In this document: piece by piece, positions 50,205-59,103 of the stretch
Layout of the letters: every line of letters begins with the position of its first letter
Numbering within the stretch: position 1 is the first letter of the stretch
NCBI RefSeq assembly: GCF_040126055.1
Contig: NZ_CP143541.1
Location: 2,046,001-2,110,000 of the forward strand
Direction of reading: 5' to 3'
DNA from: Pseudalkalibacillus sp. SCS-8
Lineage (GTDB): Bacteria; Bacillota; Bacilli; Bacillales; Fictibacillaceae
DNA length: 64,000 bases
The notes under the pieces: generated by a model
Databases searched by the model: none
Seen by the model: only the letters and a program-made list of their open reading frames with translations
What the model was told of the DNA's origin: nothing
Program-made: the position numbers and the translations under genes

Positions 50205-50596
50205 TCTGCACCATCCTGTCTCCTCACGACATTTTTGCTTTGTGTCATCGACATGATACCATAGATTGCTATACATGGTAAGATGACAAGCATGACCATT
50301 GCGTTCATGAGATAAAGGAAGTATACACTTAAAATGAACAGGATACAAAACAAAACGCGCATGAACCAGGTCGTTTTGGTCATTTGACGTAAATCGTCCG
50401 CCATCCACTGTACAATCACGCCATAGGCAATGATGCCGATAAGAGCCAGCACGGAGACCCAAATAAACGTGAACGGTTGGAAAATCAAGGACATGAGCCA
50501 CCGCCTGAAATCCGGGTAAGACTCCGTCGGGATTTCATTGACGACAAGGTATAAGGACCAATAGCCAATCGATAATGCCAACAATCGCTTATACAA
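50201..50596 (-). CDS. Small membrane protein of unknown function upstream of ypbG
   Basis: About 131 residues with three or four hydrophobic helices and a basic C-terminus; no motif I recognise. The likely start is the TTG at 50596, spaced correctly from GGGGGAGGGG. That ribosome site is the 3' arm of the terminator hairpin of the preceding CBS gene, which is unusual. It is translationally coupled to ypbG. Confidence 0.65.
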   Translation of the reverse strand: MYKRLLALSIGYWSLYLVVNEIPTESYPDFRRWLMSLIFQPFTFIWVSVLALIGIIAYGVIVQWMADDLRQMTKTTWFMRVLFCILFILSVYFLYLMNAMVMLVILPCIAIYGIMSMTQSKNVVRRQDGAE

Positions 50597-50636
50597 AAAA
50601 TCCCCTCCCCCTACACGATATGTAGGGAGAAGGGGA
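50594..50636 (-). terminator. Terminator of the CBS-domain gene, overlapping the next ribosome site
   Basis: Nearly perfect 15 bp stem TCCCCTCCCCCTACA/TGTAGGGAGAAGGGGA (50601-50615, 50621-50636; one bulge, one mismatch) followed on the minus strand by TTTTTT. The T-run ends in the TTG start codon of the following gene. Confidence 0.85.
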
Positions 50637-50643
50637 ATCATGT

Positions 50644-51276
50644 TCAGTCTTCTTTAATATCCAATACACGGAAGCCAGATGATTCAAGCTTTTGGACGAA
50701 TTTATCAATATTTTGTTGCTTTTCTACCTTCATGACAATCCGTCGGACGAATTTATCGGTTTCATCAAACGTGGCGAGTGAAATGATATTTTCATGGAAC
50801 TGTTTTGCAATTTCAGCGAGCCTTGCGATCCGTCCCTCTGCCTCAGAAGCTGAAAAGGAAATTCGAACACCCTTCTTCTTCATGCCGAAAGCACTTTGGA
50901 ATTGTTCAATGACATCATAGCGTGTCACAATTCCAGTGAGATCCCCTTCACGATCCACTACTGCGACTAACGGTCGATCCTTCACAGTCAGAAAAGTCTT
51001 TTCAAATACCTCTTCTTCGTCAATGAAATCTTCCTTATAGGTTGCTACATCACCTGCGAGAGTCGATGAAAGGAAATCGTCACGTGTTAACGAAGACTCG
51101 AAAAAGGCTTTATAAATTTTATTAAGTGTGACAAGGCCGCCGTATTTACTGCCATTTACGACGGGCATCCCATCAATCTGGTATTCCTCCATCTTATGTA
51201 GGACATCCTTCAAGCAGTCAGTATGTTGGACCACATACGCTTTATTTTTCGGTATCATAACACTTCTTACAAACAT
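50644..51276 (-). CDS. CBS-pair protein with C-terminal ACT-like domain (AcuB type)
   Basis: About 210 residues: two CBS motifs (YQIDGMPVVNGSKYGGLVTL and DRPLVAVVDREGDLTGIVTR) followed by an ACT-like domain. Such proteins sense adenine nucleotides or related ligands; the ligand and target are not known here. Start at the second ATG of a tandem pair after GGGGGG. It is not present at this site in B. subtilis as I remember the locus. Confidence 0.82.
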   Translation of the reverse strand: MFVRSVMIPKNKAYVVQHTDCLKDVLHKMEEYQIDGMPVVNGSKYGGLVTLNKIYKAFFESSLTRDDFLSSTLAGDVATYKEDFIDEEEVFEKTFLTVKDRPLVAVVDREGDLTGIVTRYDVIEQFQSAFGMKKKGVRISFSASEAEGRIARLAEIAKQFHENIISLATFDETDKFVRRIVMKVEKQQNIDKFVQKLESSGFRVLDIKED

Positions 51277-51471
51277 CATATCCCCCCTGTTAATTTGCAC
51301 TATAAACTATTTTCTCTAGAGAGCTGATAATTCCTACGTAACGTGGCACATTTTGTTTTTTGTCTGAATATTTAAACAATAGAGGTTGAAAATTATGTAA
51401 ATTTACATTAAGATAATAATAAGAAAATCAGATCAAAAATTATGAAAATAAAAGTTAGGAGAGGACACACC

Positions 51472-51690
51472 ATGACCATATCCAAGTTTACGAATAAGTC
51501 TCTCGTTCTCGATCAGGATTTGGAATACAGCCAGAAAATCGGACTCCCAGTAGAAGTTTATTGTATGAAGGAATACGAAACCGTTGCGTTCGGCCGCATT
51601 CAACTGATTACAAAGGATCATGTTCAAATCAATGACCAGCTTTTTTGCAGAAATGATAACGCTTTCTTCGGATGCCCTTGTCCCATGTAA
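51472..51690 (+). CDS. Small protein of unknown function ending in Cys-Pro-Cys-Pro
   Basis: 72 residues, MTISKFTNKSLVLDQDLEYS... ending FFGCPCPM. AGGAGAGG ribosome site 8-10 bases before the ATG at 51472. Middle part (AFGRIQLITKDHVQINDQLF) looks like a short beta-barrel, as in small spore or RNA-binding folds, but I recognise no family. It is convergent with ypbF and the only plus-strand gene in the neighbourhood. Confidence 0.65.
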   Translation: MTISKFTNKSLVLDQDLEYSQKIGLPVEVYCMKEYETVAFGRIQLITKDHVQINDQLFCRNDNAFFGCPCPM

Positions 51691-51698
51691 CTGAAGGA

Positions 51699-52166
51699 TT
51701 ACTTGTGGTAAAGGTTCACATCATATTCTTTTTTCAGCCATTCATAAACCTCATGGCGACGATCCCATGGAGCAGGTTTCTCCCAAAGTTCTTCTCCTCG
51801 TTCAATTGTTGCAATCCTTAACTCTTCATACTCTTTTTCAGCTTTCATATGTTTTCTTTTATAGAGGAACATTTGAATGAAGCAGAATACGCCAATAACA
51901 AACAAGATGAAAAGGATTCGATCCTGGAACAAATAGGCTGTCATTTTTCCTGCTGATAAAAACATGTTTTCAAACATCGGAAGTTTGTAAAAGTAAATAT
52001 ATAACAGTGAAAAAAACATGATTACGAACAAAGACAAAGACCACTTCAACAACAATTGCTCAAATCGCTGTTCCTTCTGTCTACGTTCCACGAGGTTCTT
52101 CACAACCTCTAAAGTCACTTCAGACACTTGGTATTGTTTGAACTTCCATAATTGAAGACCATCCAT
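51699..52166 (-). CDS. ypbF: DUF2663 membrane protein YpbF
   Basis: 155 residues: helical N-terminus, two membrane helices (WSLSLFVIMFFSLLYIYFY and ILFILFVIGVFCFIQMFLY) and a charged C-terminus ending in YDVNLYHK. It matches YpbF by family pattern and by order between ypbE and ypbG. Start at the ATG at 52166, 7 bases after AGGAGGGA. Function unknown. Confidence 0.8.
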   Translation of the reverse strand: MDGLQLWKFKQYQVSEVTLEVVKNLVERRQKEQRFEQLLLKWSLSLFVIMFFSLLYIYFYKLPMFENMFLSAGKMTAYLFQDRILFILFVIGVFCFIQMFLYKRKHMKAEKEYEELRIATIERGEELWEKPAPWDRRHEVYEWLKKEYDVNLYHK

Positions 52167-52235
52167 ACGCATTCCCTCCTATTCAAACCTATGCGTGGAG
52201 GAAATGACGTATACATTGAATCAGAGCTCACGTTT

Positions 52236-52556
52236 TCAACGATCGATCTTAATGAAAACGTCAGATTCACTCTCTATCTCTGGAATCAAGTTAAAGCCGT
52301 TTGTAAAATAAAAAATCGTGAAAAACAATAAGAAAATAAAAGCAATGACGATGCCCCGGGTCACCCATATATGACCTTTACCGGAATAGGGCGTCTCTTT
52401 TTGTGTTGTCTTTTTTGGGCTTTTCCTGTGCTTGCTGCTTCTTGGCGGAAGGTTAAGGACATCGATTTCCTCAGTATCCTGAATCGCATTCATTTCGAGA
52501 TTTGAAACGGGCTTCACCTTATTTCGTAAAGATGATGCTTGATCATGCTGGGTCAT
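52236..52556 (-). CDS. ypbE: Short YpbE-like protein without LysM domain
   Basis: 106 residues: polar, basic N-terminal half, one membrane helix (GIVIAFIFLLFFTIFYF) and a short outside tail ending SDVFIKIDR. B. subtilis YpbE has the same layout but continues for over 100 residues into a LysM wall-binding domain; here the frame stops right after the membrane segment. Gene order supports the assignment. Confidence 0.65.
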   Translation of the reverse strand: MTQHDQASSLRNKVKPVSNLEMNAIQDTEEIDVLNLPPRSSKHRKSPKKTTQKETPYSGKGHIWVTRGIVIAFIFLLFFTIFYFTNGFNLIPEIESESDVFIKIDR

Positions 52557-52580
52557 GATGAATCCTCCTTCATCGTTACT

Positions 52581-53192
52581 CTATTCTTGAAAGTTCGACT
52601 TGGCACGTACAGAGAAAACGTTATAGCGTATGATAAGACCTAATATGAAATCGATGAATATATGGACCACGATCGGGATGAGCAGATTCTGAGTCAGAAG
52701 GAAAATTCCACCCAATAGAAAGCTCAGCAACGTTACGAATAGCAGCAGGACAGGTTTGTAAACATACCGGATATGCATGAATGCAAAGAGTATACTAGCT
52801 GGAACATATCCTAGATTGACCTGCAGAATCCCTCTGAATAGTAATTCTTCTGAGATTCCGATCATGCAAGAAACAAATAAAAGGTGTGGAAACGAAATGG
52901 TGGCGAAGATACGCTCGTTGATTCCTCCATCATCCATCCATTTTCCAGGAGCTTTCTTCCACAGGATAACGTCAATGACAACGACAATCAGGATTGTAGG
53001 TATCGCCCACAACAAGATGGAATTGAGATCGAATGAAACCAAATCCAGCCAGGCAGATACATCTTGTTTGAAAATGAATGAAAGGATGACGGTCAATGCT
53101 AAGAAAATGATTTGGGTAAAATAAAGGTTGGCATAGAGCTCCCGTTGAGACAAGCTTTGGATGAGTTCTCTTTGATTCCTTCTCTTACCCAT
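52581..53192 (-). CDS. ypbD: CPBP-family intramembrane protease YpbD
   Basis: 203 residues, multiple membrane helices. CPBP motifs are present: EELLFRGIL, FAFMHIRY and VHIFIDF. Related to Rce1-type and bacteriocin self-immunity proteases; target unknown. It overlaps recS by 8 bases. Confidence 0.9.
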   Translation of the reverse strand: MGKRRNQRELIQSLSQRELYANLYFTQIIFLALTVILSFIFKQDVSAWLDLVSFDLNSILLWAIPTILIVVVIDVILWKKAPGKWMDDGGINERIFATISFPHLLFVSCMIGISEELLFRGILQVNLGYVPASILFAFMHIRYVYKPVLLLFVTLLSFLLGGIFLLTQNLLIPIVVHIFIDFILGLIIRYNVFSVRAKSNFQE

Positions 53193-54696
53193 GCTCTACA
53201 CGCTGGCCGAACATTTCAGCTAATTCCCTTTCCCAATCAAAATGATGTCCTCCCGATCCATCTCCTTGGTGCTGATCATTTTGATCCTGTTCAAACGTGC
53301 TTCTATCAATACCACAATGTGTACAACAATTTTCAGGCCGGTCCAAGAGGATTTCTGCAAATTCACTAAGGATGCCTGCACGCTTGCAATCATCGGATTC
53401 AATCCATTGCTTCATCCGCCGTAATCGATTACGCTTCTCATTGATTCGAACCTGTATTAATTCGAGCATCCCTTCGGTCCATTGCGTGAGTGAATCAGTA
53501 CTTGAACGTAGATATTTCTCATAATGGAAGATCATGAATCGTTCACAGGTTTCACTCAACTCCATCCGTTCAAGTAATTCCTTCCATCCCTTTTGACGGT
53601 CCGGCATGGCCGCTACATTTTCTGCGAATTTCTGAATATCATGGCTACTCGGGAACTCGGACATCAAGAGTCTTTCCGGGATGAAATCATCCTGGTCATG
53701 ATAAAGTAATAAAGCCAAGCTCTGGTCACCATCCCTGCCAGCTCGTCCGATTTCCTGAAGATAGGACTCCATATTCGGTGGAAAATGATAATGGATAACA
53801 TATCTGATGTTCGATTTGTTGATGCCCATACCGAAAGCATTTGTACAGCATATAACATCCAGTTCATCGTAAAGGAACTGTTTTTGTATGAGAAGTCGAT
53901 CGTCGTTTTCCATTCCCCCGTGGTAGTAAGCGACCCGTTCAACCCCTGCCTGTTTCAACATCTCAGTCAAATCCTCCGTCATCGCCCTGCTGGAGGTGTA
54001 AATGATTCCTGGTTTCTGCAAACGTTTCACAGATTCAATCAGGAGGTCGGTCTTTTCAGCAGGGTGATTAGCCTTTTCCATATGTATTGCAATGTTCGGT
54101 CGATCAACTGAATAAATATGCTGCTCGGGTTCTTCAAGGTTGAGCTGACGAATGATATCATCTCGGACTTTATTAGTAGCCGTTGCTGTCAGGGCAAGGA
54201 CAGGAGGTCGCCCGATCCGGTTCCTGAAATCATCCAGCTTAAGGTAATCCGTCCTGAATTCATGTCCCCATTGGGAAATACAATGCGCCTCGTCGACCAC
54301 GAACAAAGAAACCTTCAATTTGGCTATGGTGTTGGTGAAAACCTCTGTTTGTAACGTTTCTGGAGAAACATAAACAATCCTGTAGCTGGATAGATGTCTT
54401 AATATCCTTTTACGAATTTCGAACGGCAATCCACTATGAAATGTACAAACACGTCGTTCCCCATTCTTCTTCATTTGTTCGACCTGATCTTCCATCAAGG
54501 AAATGAGTGGAGATACGACCAGGACCAAACCATCCATCATATATGAAGGTAATTGGTAACAGATTGACTTTCCGGAACCTGTTGGCAGCATGGCGAATAC
54601 ATCTTTACCTTCTAATACATCTTCAATGATCTCCCTTTGACCTTTTCTGAATGATTTGTATCCAAAGCGTTCATAAAGTACTTCTTCAATCAACAC
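53185..54696 (-). CDS. recS: RecQ-family ATP-dependent DNA helicase RecS
   Basis: 503 residue 3'-5' helicase. Walker A MLPTGSGKSICYQL, box DEAHCISQWGHEFR, motif VI IGRAGRDG, and a zinc-type cluster CCTHC near the C-terminus. No HRDC domain follows, which fits the short RecS (YpbC) rather than RecQ. GTG start, overlapping ypbB by 11 bases. Confidence 0.93.
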   Translation of the reverse strand: MLIEEVLYERFGYKSFRKGQREIIEDVLEGKDVFAMLPTGSGKSICYQLPSYMMDGLVLVVSPLISLMEDQVEQMKKNGERRVCTFHSGLPFEIRKRILRHLSSYRIVYVSPETLQTEVFTNTIAKLKVSLFVVDEAHCISQWGHEFRTDYLKLDDFRNRIGRPPVLALTATATNKVRDDIIRQLNLEEPEQHIYSVDRPNIAIHMEKANHPAEKTDLLIESVKRLQKPGIIYTSSRAMTEDLTEMLKQAGVERVAYYHGGMENDDRLLIQKQFLYDELDVICCTNAFGMGINKSNIRYVIHYHFPPNMESYLQEIGRAGRDGDQSLALLLYHDQDDFIPERLLMSEFPSSHDIQKFAENVAAMPDRQKGWKELLERMELSETCERFMIFHYEKYLRSSTDSLTQWTEGMLELIQVRINEKRNRLRRMKQWIESDDCKRAGILSEFAEILLDRPENCCTHCGIDRSTFEQDQNDQHQGDGSGGHHFDWERELAEMFGQRVEHG

Positions 54697-55777
54697 GGCT
54701 TCGAACCCCTTTTTCTTCCTTTAAAACGTTTTCTATCCCTTTTGCCAAGGTTAGACGAATTTGAAAATAGCTGAATTCCTCTTGAAGCTCCTGTTTAATC
54801 CATTTCAGCCTTTTACTGCGTAAGCGTTTTGACACTGCGAAAATCCTTTTTTGATCTTCAATTGAAATGAACGGGCTTATTTCGAATTCCGGTACATGTA
54901 TGGCGATCTCGACAATATGGTCCTCAATCGTACTTTCCTTTAATTTCCTGATACGCACGATATCATCAAATGTATATCCGTCCTTAAGCAATTCAAAGGT
55001 TTTCCTTGTAGACTCTGTCAACGTATAGGGTTGGCTACAATCCGCTATGAAGATATGTATATGGGGGAACGATCTCCGATCAGCCATGACTGTTTGTATC
55101 ATCTTATGAAGGGTGCCTAGGAAACGGATATGGCTTTCAAAAGGATCCAGTCCGATGATTTCCCCGATCTGTCGGGTAGTTTTTCCGATGCGATCCTTTC
55201 TGGATAGACGAAGGACGAAGTTGTCTGCATCGTTACCTTCTACAGTCGATAGCAAGATTTTCAACTCACTGTATATCCCCTCAGCACTCATATGCCTTGA
55301 ACGTGGATCACGAGGAAAGTGACGCTTCACCCATTGTAAAACCTGTGGATCATTTTGAATCGGATAGAAGTGGCGCTCATTTTCCAATAAGTGTGATAAG
55401 GTTTGGACATATAACGTAAAACGACGCCAGAAAACTGTACCGATATCTCCATAACGCCAACCATCGAGTGAAGTTGGAATCGGACTCCTCTTCAAGTTTT
55501 CGTCGAGAACCGATTGACCTCGTTCGGTCAACCGGGCATTAGAGGCATCCGTCAGATTGATCCAACCCGATTGTATAAAATCTTGCATCTTTTCTTCGAA
55601 TCGCGCATAGGTATAGCCATGAAAAGTCCCAAACAGGTGAGACAGACCGAATAGTTTGCCATCCTGAACCGTTTGAGAGGATTTCTTACCGGTCAACAGA
55701 TGGTATAGACCTGAGACGGTACGCTCACCATCCATCCGTTCAAGGCCATACAGCAACAGCGTGTCTGAATAATCCAT
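54686..55777 (-). CDS. ypbB: Helix-turn-helix protein YpbB, partner of RecS
   Basis: 363 residues. The C-terminal part (TLTESTRKTFELLKDGYTFD and on) is the HTH_40/RQC-like wing found in YpbB. Always beside recS in Bacillus; may supply the DNA-binding part RecS lacks, which is inference. Start at the ATG at 55777 after GAGGAGAGG. Divergent from fer. Confidence 0.86.
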   Translation of the reverse strand: MDYSDTLLLYGLERMDGERTVSGLYHLLTGKKSSQTVQDGKLFGLSHLFGTFHGYTYARFEEKMQDFIQSGWINLTDASNARLTERGQSVLDENLKRSPIPTSLDGWRYGDIGTVFWRRFTLYVQTLSHLLENERHFYPIQNDPQVLQWVKRHFPRDPRSRHMSAEGIYSELKILLSTVEGNDADNFVLRLSRKDRIGKTTRQIGEIIGLDPFESHIRFLGTLHKMIQTVMADRRSFPHIHIFIADCSQPYTLTESTRKTFELLKDGYTFDDIVRIRKLKESTIEDHIVEIAIHVPEFEISPFISIEDQKRIFAVSKRLRSKRLKWIKQELQEEFSYFQIRLTLAKGIENVLKEEKGVRSRVD

Positions 55778-55889
55778 TGAACCTCTCCTCATTCCTTACA
55801 CTTCTTATATTGTATCAGAGGTTGTTTAGAAATTGGTCTTTTTGGGAAAATTGCTTATGTAGTCGTCACATGTCTGTTAACCCCTAATT

Positions 55890-55953
55890 TGATAAGGATT
55901 CTCAATGAATTTAACTGTTGAAATCTCAAATCAACAGTTTTACAATAGTAACA
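55890..55953 (+). promoter_or_regulatory. Promoter of fer with an overlapping dyad and a Fur-like box
   Basis: -35 TTGAAA (55918-55923) and -10 TACAAT (55941-55946) are 17 bp apart. A 9 bp dyad AACTGTTGA/TCAACAGTT (55913-55921, 55931-55939) covers the -35 and the spacer. Just upstream, TGATAAGGATTCTCA (55890-55904) matches the 7-1-7 Fur box with two mismatches. The leader would be about 110 nt. Confidence 0.5.
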
Positions 55954-56046
55954 TGGATATAAAAATGGTTTGATTTGGAGAATATGAACTGTTTTTTGGC
56001 GTTTGATAGAAAGAGGAAGATAAAAGACAGTTTCATCAATTTCTAG

Positions 56047-56310
<264 letters not shown>

Positions 56311-56325
56311 GATAGTACGGTATTA

Positions 56326-56369
56326 AAAACGCGCCCTTCTCTGTAGATCAACTAGGGCGTGTTTTTTTA
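56326..56369 (+). terminator. Terminator of fer
   Basis: Stem AACGCGCCCT/AGGGCGTGTT (56328-56337, 56354-56363, with one G-T pair), followed by TTTTTT. Confidence 0.88.
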
Positions 56370-56384
56370 TTAGCTTATTACAAA

Positions 56385-56399
56385 TGATAATCATTGTCA
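56385..56399. promoter_or_regulatory. Near-perfect Fur box
   Basis: TGATAATCATTGTCA matches the 7-1-7 Fur consensus TGATAATNATTATCA with one mismatch. It lies between the fer terminator and a hairpin at 56445-56497, with no open reading frame to control. Confidence 0.75.
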
Positions 56400-56419
56400 A
56401 TTAAAAAATTAGAATATTG

Positions 56420-56500
56420 GCATGACAAAGCCTTCATAACAAGGAAAATGTCAGACACCCCCGTTAAGCATAACTCGCCGGAGGTATCTGACATTTTTTT
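56420..56500 (+). ncRNA. Candidate Fur-controlled small RNA (~80 nt)
   Basis: Downstream of the Fur box is a possible -10 TAGAAT (56410-56415) and then, with no room for a gene, a strong hairpin AAAATGTCAGA/TCTGACATTTT (56445-56455, 56487-56497) with ACCCCCG/CGGAGGT pairing inside and a T-run to 56500. A transcript from about 56420 would be ~80 nt and end as an intrinsic terminator. The hairpin also serves the convergent protease gene, so it might be only that gene's terminator. The sequence is not one I can match to B. subtilis FsrA. Confidence 0.4.
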
Positions 56501-58892
56501 ATTGTTCTTTATAAATGCCGATCAAGGCAGTCGATTTATCTTTTGTATGTGCAATTACGACGAAATGCAGGCCGAAATCCGGTATATTACGTCCCGCATC
56601 CAGTAACCCTGAATTCAAAAAGTCGTCACCGTCATAGAATGAGCGGTCCCCCCGCAGTTCAGGTGAAGTCAGTGAGATTCCTAACGTATCCCCGTAATCG
56701 AGAAATTCTTCATTCGTGTTGACGATACCGAAAGCGGCATCATTGATCTGGTATTTCGTCGATGCAATGGAACCATCACTCCACTCCAGTGTATGCTGGT
56801 GAGCATCGACGACACCGACAAATCCTTCACCAGGATGATCCCCTGTCCAGTTATCTGTATAAGATTCATCAATATACCAGACAACCAAACCAGGGTCATA
56901 TTCCATCAATGAGTTTCCACGAAGAATGTGCTTCAGACCCATATCGACCCCATGATGGTTTCGCCATTCAAGCAGGTAATACTGTTTAGACGAAAACTTT
57001 CCTTTATCTTTTTTGAAACCATGCATCCTGAATTTCGGAACAGATTCTGCATTATCGTGAAGGAATGGCTTATCATTCACGTATATCCGGATATCATCGA
57101 TATACAATCCTTTTTCTGCTACAGCCATATCGGTCCAATAATGGATTCTCAGCTCGATTTGCTTTCCAGCATATTGTGTAAGATTGAAATACCCTTCCAC
57201 CCATCCGTCTGAGTGACCAGTAATGCCATGCCCTGGGTTCTGATCATTCGGATTTTCGGTCGTCGTCAAGTTCCCAGGAATGCTTACCCACTCATCAGTA
57301 CCAAATTCTCTCACTTGTATGGAAGCATAATCCCAATCCTTTTCAATTTCATACCAGGCCTGGAAGGTCAATTGAGCCTGTTCAGCTGTGGTCAGGTCGA
57401 GGGAAGTCACCATTGAATGGTTCAAAAGATTTCCTTTTCCACTATGATATTCATAGCGACCATTGTAAGGTTGATTCACAATTGTCACCTTATCCGGCAG
57501 TTCAATCCGTATCGCATCATTCCACCTTCCCTTTTCACTCGCCTGATCTAAAAAGATCAGTTGACCGACGAAGGTAGGATCTTCCGTATCTATGGACACA
57601 CCCGTCAACCAGTTCCCTCCGATATAACCTTGAAGGAATTCCTTGGCCCAAACACTGAAACCTGTCGGTTCTGTGCCAGGAATTTTACCAGCCCAACTTC
57701 CACTACTCATGATTGACCAATATGCGACCGGTTCACCTTGTCCGGTATACTGCGTATCATACTCATCCGGCAGAGCTAAATCGTGTCCATATTCATGTGC
57801 AAAGACGCCGGTTGCTCCATCCTCAGGCTCAATCGTATAGTCGTATGCTCCTAAAAATCCGTTCCAATACGGAACATTCGTATACGTACCAGGAATGAGG
57901 AAAACTCCTCCGAGATTCCAGCGATGTGACCAGATGGCATCACTTCCAAGACTGCCCCCTCCAGCTTCTTCACCGACCCCTGAATGAATGATCATAAGAT
58001 GGTCAATTAGCCCATCGGGTTCACGATAGTTCCCGTCGTTATCCAAATCATAACGGTCTTCCTGATCATAGTCCGCAAGATTGATTGAAGGATCCTGAGC
58101 TGCTTTCGACAAAGCCTCAGCTACTAAATATCGTGGTCTTCCGTCCCGGCCATCAGGATTTGGTACATTTGCGCCATAATACGCTGCAGGATGTTCTGCT
58201 GTATACCAGCCTGCAACCTCACCCTGTACGCTATAGCTCCCTCCTGACTGTTGTTCATAATACTGCTTCATGGAGATGAACGTTTCACCGTTCGGACCTT
58301 CATACCCTTCATCTCCGAAAATCATATCTTCATAGTGCTCGACAGGATATTCATCATAGTACATATCGGTTTCTTCTGGAGTAATGCTTCCAGTGGGATA
58401 GTCAGGGAAATCAATCGCAATCACCAATACACGATCCTTCCTGACTCCCCCGTTCCATTCTTCCGATTGAATTGGAGGTAGTTCGAGGCGTTCGATCCGT
58501 TCATGAAAATGTTTTTGCTCTTTAACATTCATCCCTTTTTGAAGAAAAGCACGAGTATCCTGAATCTTATTCTTTTGCTCTTCCTCTAATGTATAATGGT
58601 GTAGATAAGCATCATCAAGTCCGTCCGTCTTTCTCTCAAGGTAACGTTTAAGTGCCGCTTCTTTCCCTGATACACTTAAACTGTTCGATATTTCCCCTCG
58701 TTCAACCAATGCTTCAATCAATTTTTCATCATTCACGACACCGAGATCTATTGGGCCAGGGATATCAAAGTCCGGGTTCAATGGGTCATCCGAGAAGATC
58801 GTCTTTGCTGAGGATTCTTGTGGCGATGCACCAAATACGAGTCCGACTGACAATGTGGAAAGACATACGATGGTCTTCCATATTTTCATCAC
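56499..58892 (-). CDS. inhA: Immune inhibitor A-type secreted metalloprotease (peptidase M6)
   Basis: 797 residue secreted protease. Signal peptide at the N-terminus (helix TIVCLSTLSVGLVFGASP), prodomain, zinc motif FAHEYGHDLALPDEYD (HExxH), and C-terminal carbohydrate-binding-like region. Closest to InhA of the B. cereus group, which cleaves host defence peptides and matrix proteins and is also common in non-pathogens as a nutrient protease. The start is the GTG at 58892 (10 bases after AGGAGG) or the adjoining ATG. It interrupts the otherwise B. subtilis-like order around fer and serA. Confidence 0.94.
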   Translation of the reverse strand: MMKIWKTIVCLSTLSVGLVFGASPQESSAKTIFSDDPLNPDFDIPGPIDLGVVNDEKLIEALVERGEISNSLSVSGKEAALKRYLERKTDGLDDAYLHHYTLEEEQKNKIQDTRAFLQKGMNVKEQKHFHERIERLELPPIQSEEWNGGVRKDRVLVIAIDFPDYPTGSITPEETDMYYDEYPVEHYEDMIFGDEGYEGPNGETFISMKQYYEQQSGGSYSVQGEVAGWYTAEHPAAYYGANVPNPDGRDGRPRYLVAEALSKAAQDPSINLADYDQEDRYDLDNDGNYREPDGLIDHLMIIHSGVGEEAGGGSLGSDAIWSHRWNLGGVFLIPGTYTNVPYWNGFLGAYDYTIEPEDGATGVFAHEYGHDLALPDEYDTQYTGQGEPVAYWSIMSSGSWAGKIPGTEPTGFSVWAKEFLQGYIGGNWLTGVSIDTEDPTFVGQLIFLDQASEKGRWNDAIRIELPDKVTIVNQPYNGRYEYHSGKGNLLNHSMVTSLDLTTAEQAQLTFQAWYEIEKDWDYASIQVREFGTDEWVSIPGNLTTTENPNDQNPGHGITGHSDGWVEGYFNLTQYAGKQIELRIHYWTDMAVAEKGLYIDDIRIYVNDKPFLHDNAESVPKFRMHGFKKDKGKFSSKQYYLLEWRNHHGVDMGLKHILRGNSLMEYDPGLVVWYIDESYTDNWTGDHPGEGFVGVVDAHQHTLEWSDGSIASTKYQINDAAFGIVNTNEEFLDYGDTLGISLTSPELRGDRSFYDGDDFLNSGLLDAGRNIPDFGLHFVVIAHTKDKSTALIGIYKEQ

Positions 58893-59032
58893 CCTCTTAA
58901 AACCTCCTAACCGAGTTACTTACATCGTATGATTAAATCCTAGGTCTGCTCGTAAGGACGAGTAAGAAGTCGCCCAATTTCTTTTGAAGAGGTTGACCGA
59001 ATCATGGAAAACCAGCTTTCTTGCGCTCTCAG

Positions 59033-59068
59033 TTTTCAAATGCACACCAAATTGCTATAATAGGTTAT
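59033..59068 (+). promoter_or_regulatory. Promoter of the pyrophosphatase gene
   Basis: -35 TTTTCA (59033-59038), 17 bp spacer, -10 TATAAT (59056-59061), predicted start near 59068, about 36 nt before the gene. Confidence 0.65.
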
Positions 59069-59103
59069 TGTAAGTTGTACATAAAAGGGAGGATGTTTGA
59101 AGA

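Noticed and set aside
49437..50501. Longer 354-codon version of YpbG
   Set aside because: The extra 99 codons overlap the upstream membrane protein gene out of frame and have no ribosome site; the ATG at 50204 gives the normal family N-terminus.
56420..56500. Naming the small RNA candidate as FsrA
   Set aside because: Size and Fur box fit, but the C-rich unpaired segments expected for FsrA pairing are mostly inside the hairpin here, and gene neighbours differ.
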